Shown here piece after piece: positions 58,001 to 64,000 of a DNA stretch of 64,000 nucleotides. The DNA comes from Caenorhabditis remanei (lineage: Eukaryota > Nematoda > Chromadorea > Rhabditida > Rhabditidae). The DNA is taken from contig NC_071330.1 in assembly GCF_010183535.1 (NCBI RefSeq), forward strand, positions 11,327,717 to 11,391,716. Direction: 5' to 3'. The position numbers were made by a program, and so were the translations under genes. The notes under the pieces are model-generated. The model was given only the letters and a program-made list of their open reading frames with translations. It was not told where the DNA came from and did not search any database. The first letter of the stretch is position 1. Every line of letters begins with the position of its first letter.

Positions 58001-58974
58001 GTATTTTGACTCCTAGCCTGTCTATCAAGTAACCTGATACCACGTGGCACCAAAAGATATAGATATGAGTTTTCAAGTGGAAAGTTCAGCTCTCTCTTTT
58101 TCCCTTTGCATGCTTCCCACAGGTCGGAGGGCCTAAGTCAAATTGTCGGAGAGCAAGAGACTAGTTTTCTGTATTGAGAAGGGTGTGAAGAACACAACTA
58201 CTGTCAAAAGAGGGGGGGAGACGAAAAGCGGGAAAACGAGGAGAGAAAAGAAGATGAAATATGAGTAAATAAACATGAAAATGCACACAGACAAATGTTG
58301 CCAAAAGCATCGGAATCATCGAAATTTCAGGAGAATACGAGGGAACTTTTTACAGGGATAGTAAGTAAATGAAGAGGTAAGGAGTACTGTATAGTTACTG
58401 TACAACCAAAAGTTCAATTTCTATCTGGTGGAGAAACGTATGTTCCATTTTTCAGCTATAAAATGGGAAAGCATAAAATTTGGAACATAAAATATTGGCT
58501 TGTAAGTTGAACAAATGTTTAACTTGGAGCGGGAAGGGAAGAAAACGTTCGAGTGGACAAGCCGACAAACAGACAGACCGATAGACGCGAAAAAGGTCTC
58601 AGACTGTAATATTTGAGTCTGGCGTGCCTTTGGCGCGAAAAATTGGTCCAAATTCGACTAGAAACGACCAGAAATGCCTCCATAAACGATGGGCTGGCGT
58701 ACCTTTGGCGCGAAAAATTGGTTCAAATCGACCAATTTCTAGCCATTAAGCACTGAAAGGGCTTCAAATTGTAGAAGACAAATAGCTGGCGTGCCTTTGA
58801 CGCGAAAAATTTCTCAGAATGTAGTAATTGAGTCAGGAAATCTGAACATTTGGGCATTTGGACATACAGTCTTACAAATAATTTCAGTTACACACCTTCC
58901 TCTAAAAATCTCTAAAAACCATAACATGAAAAACTCACATAATCCGGTGGCGGTTCGTATGGTCGAGTGACCAT
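43080..58974 (-). CDS. SAM and PDZ-like domain scaffold protein, 16-kb gene
   Basis: Eleven exons on the - strand: 58974-58939, 49971-49835, 49467-49345, 48941-48890, 44874-44702, 44570-44221, 44111-44003, 43958-43696, 43648-43378, 43332-43188, 43133-43080, giving 570 residues. Every junction stays in frame. The N-terminal half is low complexity: MVTRPYEPPPDYP, His/Pro/Ser-rich sequence, a PPPAPPNPP proline motif near residue 145 and a Ser-rich run. Residues of about 372-440 form a SAM domain (KEWTLDDVLLWLQSA, IGYDLRGEDLLQWND). About 465-540 look like a PDZ domain (GRLGCLQITKVNGANL, LLEINERAGEQF, FVVLRRKT). SAM and PDZ domains mediate protein assembly, so this is a likely signalling or cortical scaffold. 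I cannot name it; CNK and neurabin/Shank families also combine these domains, but in different layouts. Introns 1 (9.0 kb) and 4 (4.0 kb) carry most of the repeats here. Confidence 0.85.
44983..45240. repeat. purine-rich low-complexity tract in intron 4
   Basis: A long A/G-biased stretch with AAGAAG, GGGAAA and GAATGA words. Open frames on the opposite strand here are Phe/Ser/Leu-rich artefacts of composition. Confidence 0.55.
45596..45658. repeat. short palindromic 'TTCTCTGCGCTCTC' repeat
   Basis: AACGAGAAAGGGAGACGCAG, then AGCTAGACACTCTCGCTTCT, then CTGCGCGCTCTCT. It lies in intron 4 of the SAM-PDZ gene. Confidence 0.75.
46362..46946. repeat. 585-bp inverted repeat with about 260-bp arms
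   Basis: The left arm (about 46362-46630) and right arm (about 46686-46946) are near-perfect reverse complements. Matching pairs include GGCTCATATCCTATAA with TTATAGGATATGAGCC, and AACTTTTTCTAGTAAAAACA with its complement. The loop is about 55 bases. No open frame. The length and symmetry suggest a foldback-type element or the source of a long double-stranded RNA within the SAM-PDZ pre-mRNA. Confidence 0.9.
47420..47561. mobile_element. inverted-repeat element (family A)
   Basis: Starts TATTAGCTCATCACAGTTCT and ends GGTTGTAAGAAGTGTGCCAT. It is intronic to the SAM-PDZ gene. Confidence 0.85.
47704..47717 (+). repeat. 14-base G run, G-quadruplex candidate
   Basis: Fourteen consecutive G residues preceded by GAGGGA. 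Long mono-G tracts are rare in this AT-rich genome and are known in C. elegans to be unstable without the DOG-1 (FANCJ) helicase. Confidence 0.9.
48291..48436. repeat. inverted repeat around a 90-base spacer
   Basis: The arm TTTTCGCGGTGAGACCCAAT at about 48294 and its near complement TTGGGTCTCACCACAAAA at about 48414 could pair. The spacer contains TTCTTACTTACATTTTTCTG. It lies in intron 4 of the SAM-PDZ gene. Confidence 0.6.
50430..50675. repeat. degenerate tandem repeat, about 28-bp unit
   Basis: Roughly eight diverged units built on the pattern TTTCTAGGCCATTTTTGAGG (for example GGCTCTAGGCCATCTTC, TTCCAGGTCATTCTTGAGG, TTCTAGGACACCTCTGGAG, TTTTAGGCCATTCTCGGG). Similar words occur singly at 10.0-11.0 kb. 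Confidence 0.7.
50820..50862. repeat. short palindromic 'TTCTCTGCGCTCTC' repeat, diverged copy
   Basis: GAGGAGATGGAGAAGAAGAG then AAGCCAGACACTCTAGCTAC. The left arm and centre are recognisable; the right arm is eroded. Confidence 0.5.
52676..52908. mobile_element. TA-flanked inverted-repeat element (family B2)
   Basis: The ends CCGTAAAAACTGTATTAGCA and TATAATACAGTTTTTACGG are inverted and flanked by TA. It is about 233 bp and shares an interior (TTTTAAACTGCCTTCCAGAG) with the copy at 57.21 kb, but not with the 272-bp family B. Confidence 0.85.
53956..54007. repeat. short palindromic 'TTCTCTGCGCTCTC' repeat
   Basis: TCGAGAGACGCAGAGATGTC, AGACACTCTAGCTTCTCTGC, then ACTCTCTCACTG. It is in intron 1 of the SAM-PDZ gene. 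Confidence 0.75.
54657..54799. mobile_element. inverted-repeat element (family A)
   Basis: Starts TATTAGCACGGCACAGTTCT and ends GTTGTAAGAAGTGTGCCGTG. It is the copy with the best-matching ends. Confidence 0.87.
55862..55913. repeat. short palindromic 'TTCTCTGCGCTCTC' repeat
   Basis: GAATGAGAGACGCAGCGAAG, CCAGACACTATCGTTTCTCT, then GCGCTCTCCGC. It is followed at 55938-55965 by a GGCGCACCTTGGACGCAATT word that also occurs near 49.8 kb. Confidence 0.75.
56608..56632 (+). repeat. (GGA)n microsatellite
   Basis: Eight uninterrupted GAG/GGA triplets in purine-rich DNA of intron 1. Confidence 0.85.
56769..56824. repeat. short palindromic 'TTCTCTGCGCTCTC' repeat
   Basis: TGAAGGAGAGAGGTCAGAGA, AGTCAGACACTCTAGCTTCT, then CTGCGCTCTCTCCTTC. 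One of the best-preserved copies. Confidence 0.8.
57212..57415. mobile_element. TA-flanked inverted-repeat element (family B2), diverged
   Basis: The ends CCGTGAAAACTATATCATAT and TATAATACAATTTTTACGG are flanked by TA. The interior matches 52676-52908 (ATTTCAGAGAAGTTTTG, TTTTCTAGATGTTCTGTTTA). Shorter and more mutated than that copy. Confidence 0.8.
58617..58815. repeat. three copies of a TGGCGTGCCTTTGGCGCGAAAAAT unit
   Basis: Units begin at about 58619, 58692 and 58782, spaced about 73 and 90 bases apart. The shared core is CTGGCGTRCCTTTGGCGCGA then AAAATTGGT. The third copy has GACGCG. The region lies just downstream (in transcript sense) of the first coding exon of the SAM-PDZ gene. Confidence 0.75.
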
Positions 58975-60238
58975 TCTGGAAGATTGTCTCGGTTGTTGGG
59001 GTTTATCAATTGAAGTGGCAATCTTGATGAATGAGTTTTGATATCAATTCAGATATCAAATGGAAGATTTGTTTGATTTTTCAGTTGTTTTGGTTACCTG
59101 GAAGAAAAGGAAAATTGAAAAGGGTAAAAGAAGAGAAAGGTAAGATTTTGACGATTGATGAAAACTGACAAATCGGATTAGGAAATTATGAGAAAAGAAT
59201 AAGAAAAGGGGAAGTTGAAGGAGGAAACGGAAGGAGTGCATTTCAAAAAGTGTATACCGTGCTATTCTAGGCTCTAGGTCATTGAAAGTTAAGCCATTAC
59301 GATAGGATCTTCAAAAAATTAGGTTGCTCCCTAACGACCGTCTAGAAGAAAAACTTGCAACTTGGTTACCAATCCAAAACCTAAACTAATTTTTCAGACC
59401 AACAGACAGATGACCTAACTTTCTCATTTTATGTTTTCTAGGCCACGGAGCACTGGAAAGTTTGAAACGTCTCAGGAATTCACCTAAACCGAGACTAATT
59501 CGAAATCACAATCAAAACGGTCTGTCTGCCTGATCGGAAAAAAAACGGAGCAGAATTGATGGAAATTAATCCAAAATGCTCACATACAAATTGAAATTTC
59601 CTCTCTATTCCGGGTATATTCTCTCAATTGAAAAGAGAGAGAGAGGACACTTGAAAAAGTGGGGCACACCTGAACCGTTATTTTCTGTTTTTTTTCTGTT
59701 TCGGAGAGAAGTTGAGAAATGGATGGATGACGTGGCAAAATATGGAATGTTTTGTTTGTTAAGACCAATGGGAAAAGGTGTGGAGAGAAAGTATACTATA
59801 GGGGAGAAGGACTTTTAAGGCGGGAGGAGGAAATGTTTGGAATTTGATTTTTGTGGATTGAGAGAAATGGGAAGAATGGACTTTAGAAAAAATTAGGAAA
59901 TGAGAGAACTATATTAGCCAACACTCTTGACTCCAATGACCTTCTCTAAAACTCTTCTTCTCTTCTGTTATCTGAAAGTGGGCGGAGCTATCTGAAAATT
60001 GTCAACTACAAAACTATAGCCCTTAAAATTCTCCAGATTTTATTAGTTATTAGACAACTTTTTTCTAGCTCCTTCCACTTTTGAGATACATCTTTCTGAA
60101 AGTTGAAAACTGAAAAAATTTACTCACTTCGATTAGAATACCTCAATTTTCTGGAATTTTCCGTTTTTCTTCTAGTTTGTGAGCAAAAATTGCACAAAAA
60201 CACTCAAAAACCCGTAAAAACTTAAAAATCTGCAAAAA

Positions 60239-60291
60239 CTGAGAGGGTGCAGACAGTCAGACTCTCTCGCTTCTCTGTGTCGCTCTCCCTC
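60239..60291. repeat. short palindromic 'TTCTCTGCGCTCTC' repeat
   Basis: ACTGAGAGGGTGCAGACAGT, CAGACTCTCTCGCTTCTCTG, then TGTCGCTCTCCCTCTC. Confidence 0.7.
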
Positions 60292-61029
60292 TCAAAAAAT
60301 GTCAATCGCAAGTTCAAGTCCACCTGACAACAACTCATTTTCTCAATATTTTTCTAGTGAGTTACGAATAAAATACAAGAAAAAAAAGTGTTGATCAAAA
60401 AAGAAATGTAAGAAAAAAAGCGATCAGAGATGAGCACAAATATTTTGAGAAAATGAAAAAAAAAGAAACAAACACACATTTCTTGGTCGCCAAAAAGTAG
60501 AATCTAACTGAAATGTAAAAATAGAAATGCATGGAGCCTAAGATTTCTCTAGGCCACCAATACAAATGGGTTTTTCGAAAAAGCCGAAAATAAAATCACA
60601 CTAACTAAATAGACGTTTCCTCCCCTTTCGTCTCCAAGAGATCATTTTAAAACTAACACTAAAATGTCTCTCTGTTACAGTAATCCGTACTGTAAACACC
60701 TACTAAACACTTTTTTCGAAAAAGTATACTGATAGCAGGTTTTCCCAGGGGAAATGGTTTTTTCATGACCCCTCTCTGTACATAAAAACCCATGCGTGAC
60801 CTAATTAAACCGATAATAAACAAAAGGTGATAAAAAGCGTTGAGAAAGAAGAAGAGTCTCGTAAATTATATGGAAATGACCGCATGGTTAGGGGGAAGGT
60901 TACAAAAAAAGAAGAGTTTGACCCCCATAGGAATCGGGGGGCGGGGTCAACTTTTTCAGAGAAGGAAGTGGATCACGAAGGAATTGAGTTGGAGTCTTAT
61001 ATGCTTTGCATACAGTTCCGTGCGAAAAA

Positions 61030-61461
61030 TACGAACTTTGACCGTTTTCACTTGAAAATGACCAACTTTGAGAGGGTGTTACGGTATCACTTGTTATCCC
61101 ACAAAGTAAATTATGTATAAACCATACAGAACAAAAATACAACTCCGTTTTTGTAGTTGACAACTTTTTTGTACGGACACTCCCTAGAGAGTTATGGTCA
61201 TTTTAAGTGGACAGCTCAAAAATCACTATATTTTGCACTGAAATGGGTCGATTGGAGGGAGAAATTGCTTTGTCAATACGAAGCTAGGGAGTGTCGGTAT
61301 AAAAAAGTTGTCAATTACAAAAATGAAGCTCTAATTTTGATCTGTACGATTTATTAAAAATCTACTCGATGGGGCAATAAGTACTACCATAAAACACACT
61401 CAAAGCTGGACAATTTCAACTGAAAACGGCCAAAGTTTACAACCTTTTGGACGGTACTGTA
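61030..61461. mobile_element. long palindromic element (family C), uninterrupted copy
   Basis: Contains GAAAATGACCAACTTTGAGA, GGGTGTTACGGTATCACTTG and the intact junction AAAGTAAATTATGTATAAAC that is split by an insertion in the 34.7-kb copy. The right end is TTTTGGACGGTACTGTA. The two halves are inverted relative to each other around about 61.24 kb. Confidence 0.8.
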
Positions 61462-63009
61462 CATGCTTTGCAAAGTTCTCAAAAAGAACCTATTCCGTCC
61501 GAACCTAAAAGTCCTTCACCTCCTGTGTGACTAAACCCTATAATCGACACCTATATGACCTTTTAAAGGAGGCGAAAAGGCGGATAAAAGGCATCCTTCC
61601 GGAAAGAAGGTATTGTACTAATACCCATGGAGGCAAAAGAGAAGATATCATCTGTATACACAGGAAGAAGAAGAGAAAGAAGAAGAAAGAAGAAGGTACT
61701 ATACATACACAAGTTTTTTCTGGTCAAGTACAATTGCAGAGGCACTACTAATAATAACTGTTCGGATACAATTACGCAACACTTTTTGGGTGAGAAAGTG
61801 AGAAAAGAGACTGTCGATTTGGGGGCTGCTTACTTGAGCTCTAGCTCCGAGGATCTTGGGTTCGAACCCCGCCGAATGACTTCTGACTTTTTCAAAGTTG
61901 TTTAGTCGAAAGAAATGTAGAAATACTCCCGAAAACGACTTGTTTGTTTGCATTGAACACATACCGTTCTCTTTTTTTCGGTAAAAAGAGGAAATTATAC
62001 CCGGAGGAGAAGAAAGAGATACTTAGTTAGTCTGTCAAACCCCCGGGGTCATGAATGGCAATTAGGAACGATGGAGGGGGAGCGGATGGCAGGGAAAAAA
62101 GTGGGAGAAGAAAGGAAAGAAACGGTATATGTACAGGTACATGTGTTCAAGAGTTTACATAATTGGAGGTAGTGAGAAGAAGAAATTGAGAACTAAGACA
62201 GGTGGAAAGAGGAAAACCGCAAGAAAAATAAGGGATTGCTGAAAAGAAGCAGACCAGGGGGTTTTGTTTTTTAACTAGCGGGCAGCTCTACTTGAGGTAT
62301 ACTGATGCACAGCGTCATAGAAATTCCCTATGAAGCATCTGCGCTCCAAAACAATTAGCGTAAAATAAGCGCGAAATTCAAAAAATTAATCCAGAATTTT
62401 TTTTGTTGTGTGTTTAAAATTTGTAATTTTCCTTTTTTAATGAATTCGATATTTTTTGTGCAAGATTTAACCGAAAAAGGCGAGAAAAATGGAAAATGGA
62501 AGAAAAGAAATGCTTCACACGAAAAAGTTAACTCCCTATAGTTCGTCCATGTTATAAGCACGAATTTGGCTGAGCGGCGACTCAGTTGCCAACCTGCCAA
62601 GTCGTGTGCAAACGCACTTAACTAGACTTCGAGTTTCGCGGGAAAATAGATTGAAAATGGACTAAAAATGATCCTGTGTGATGCTGCCGCCGTTTTTAAG
62701 GTCAAGCCTCTTTGGTCAAAACGTTTTTTTTTCTTTTTGAATTGAAACATTTCGGACTTCTACGCAACTTAAGCTTATCACCGGTCCACACCACAGTATT
62801 TTCCCTGGCACACCCTGAAAATCGGATATCATCATTAAAAAGTGGAAGAATGTCAAGAATTGCCTCTCTCTTTTGAATCGAACATATATGAATCGGTGAC
62901 TTCTTCTTCATCCAATACACATGGTCATTAACACGATGGGATAGTTGTGTGACGGCTACTCAAGAGATTCATGTTCTTCTTGAAATGGAGAATACCTAAC
63001 CGGAGAGAG

Positions 63010-63028
63010 ATGTGTGTGTGTGTGTGTA
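63010..63028 (+). repeat. (TG)n microsatellite
   Basis: About nine GT dinucleotides in a row in an otherwise purine-rich stretch. Confidence 0.85.
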
Positions 63029-63334
63029 TTGGCTAGGAGAAGAAATGGTTGATGGGATGGAACACATTTGGAAAAGGAGAAAAAGAAGAGAAGCTTCGAT
63101 TCGAGAGAAAATCAAATGGATCGTATTGGATAGGTATTGAATGTTGGGGGGAGAAGGTGATGATAGGGAGAGAAAAGGGCAAAAAGGGGGAGGGTGGCTA
63201 ATCGGATGGAAGAGGGATCTGGAGAGGATTTATTCTTAGAAGTGATATTGTCCCGGAGTTGGAAAATGGGTCTGTTTAATGGACGACTGATACAGAGCCA
63301 GGAACCGTACATCTTTACATGGAAACCCCAAAAA

Positions 63335-63474
63335 TGATCTGAAAAGATGATTCTGAAATTTTTGAAGTGCGCCCGACACTTTCAGCCGAGCAAAACTTTG
63401 AGAGCCTTCAACTCGGCTGAAAGTGTCGGGCGCACTTCAAAAATTTCAGAATCATCTTTTCAGATCATTTTTAA
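63335..63474. repeat. near-perfect hairpin with about 60-bp arms
   Basis: The left arm (about 63333-63398) and right arm (about 63410-63473) are essentially exact reverse complements, for example GTGCGCCCGACACTTTCAGC and GCTGAAAGTGTCGGGCGCAC. The loop is about 20 bases and contains CAAAACTTTGAGAGCCTTCAA. The arms hold no open frame. Confidence 0.92.
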
Positions 63475-64000
63475 CAAAAGCAATTGCATAGTCTTGTGGT
63501 TCCCTTGTTAAGAAAACTCTCTTTTTGAACCAGTGACTGGATTCAATAGTTTTGCTTTTTTTTGTTTTTTTCTAGAAAAATGTTGGGAATTGTTTTCAAC
63601 GAACTAAATTTGAATTCTGTATCAATCTGATGCAAAACAATTCAAAAATATATATTTGAATACCCAGAATCCTCGAATTGTATCACAATAACTGAAAAAG
63701 ATAATATTGCTCCGTTTTCTAAAACAAAAATTGATGAAAACGGCGAGAAAGCGATTATAATTCAAATAAACTTGGCAGTCTTGTCTATGCGGTCTCTAAG
63801 GCTGTTATCGATAAATCGTTATTAGCAATATAAGTTTTATAAAGCAAGAGCTGCTTAAAGATAATTAGGACCTGAGAGTTGATTAGCAACGCCGATGTCT
63901 CAAATCACAGGAGAAATTGAGAATTAAAGGGCAAAGTATGACTGGACAAACGAAATGAAAAGTAAATGGAAACCAAGAGGAAGATGAGACTAAAGTGGAG

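Larger units (their letters stand above)
49972..58938. other. 9-kb first intron of the SAM-PDZ gene
   Basis: I found no nested gene. The contents are a degenerate tandem repeat (50.43-50.68 kb), two family B2 elements (52.68 and 57.21 kb), a family A element (54.66 kb), four short palindromic repeats, a GGA microsatellite (56.61 kb), GA-rich tracts and TGGCGTGCCTTTGGCGCG words. Long first introns of this kind often carry enhancers. Confidence 0.6.
58975..64000. other. right-hand flank, no gene seen
   Basis: Upstream of the SAM-PDZ start codon on its strand. A CTTCCAG acceptor near 59102 on the - strand could attach a 5' non-coding exon or spliced leader. Further right are a short palindromic repeat (60.24 kb), a family C element (61.03-61.46 kb), a TG microsatellite (63.01 kb) and a large hairpin (63.34 kb). 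Open frames here lack splice support. Confidence 0.55.

Noticed and set aside
61815..61890. tRNA-like segment with a GGGTTCGAACCCC B box
   Set aside because: The T-arm-like sequence is good, but no matching 5' acceptor strand, D-arm A box or anticodon stem could be drawn around it. At most it is a fragment or chance match.
62560..62620. A-box-like TTGGCTGAGCGG, as in serine or leucine tRNAs
   Set aside because: No B box follows at the right distance and the flanks do not pair.
1..64000. CRISPR arrays, prophage or bacterial operon features
   Set aside because: The DNA is eukaryotic with spliced genes. No regularly spaced direct repeats or bacterial-type gene strings occur.

Overview
This window looks like chromosomal DNA of the nematode Caenorhabditis elegans, most likely the chromosome III neighbourhood of the ribosomal protein gene rps-3 and the proteasome gene rpn-2. 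The evidence is AT-rich DNA, introns of about 45-50 bases ending in TTTTCAG, start codons directly behind trans-splice-like acceptors, nematode-specific families (ODR-2/HOT-like Ly6, EGF-CUB astacin), and dispersed terminal-inverted-repeat elements with TA target sites. All gene models were spliced by eye. Each one keeps an open frame through every junction, and its total length is a multiple of three.

Left part (1-18 kb): a 720-residue secreted or membrane nematode protein of unknown function (- strand), a Ly6/ODR-2-like membrane-anchored protein (- strand), then about 8 kb of gene-poor, repeat-bearing DNA. Next come a tiny secreted peptide gene (15.7 kb, + strand) and a 188-residue multi-pass membrane protein (- strand).

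Housekeeping cluster (18.9-34.3 kb): on the - strand are rps-3, a RidA/UK114 deaminase with an alternative hydrophobic N-terminus, and a divergent PP1-like phosphatase. Their spacing suggests an operon. Divergent from rps-3, on the + strand, is a 955-residue protein with three NADAR-like repeats and an Arg/Asp/Ser-rich tail. Convergent with it is rpn-2, and divergent from rpn-2 is a TRM44-type tRNA uridine-2'-O-methyltransferase.

Secreted protein cluster (35.5-40.2 kb): a Cys-rich secreted protein, an EGF-CUB astacin metalloprotease (probably toh-1), and two tandem ML-domain lipid-binding proteins.

Right part (43-59 kb): one - strand gene encoding a SAM plus PDZ-like scaffold protein is spread over 16 kb because of a 9-kb first intron and a 4-kb fourth intron. 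Its introns carry hairpin elements, a 14-base G run and short dispersed repeats. From 59 to 64 kb I see no gene, only repeats and a near-perfect 60-bp-arm hairpin at 63.3 kb.

The most unusual items are the triple-NADAR protein in which only the middle repeat keeps the Ser-x-Glu-His motif, the two N-termini of the RidA gene, a nested element insertion with its empty site preserved elsewhere in the window, and a short word (GGGAGCTGCTTAG) repeated about 17 times in non-coding DNA.
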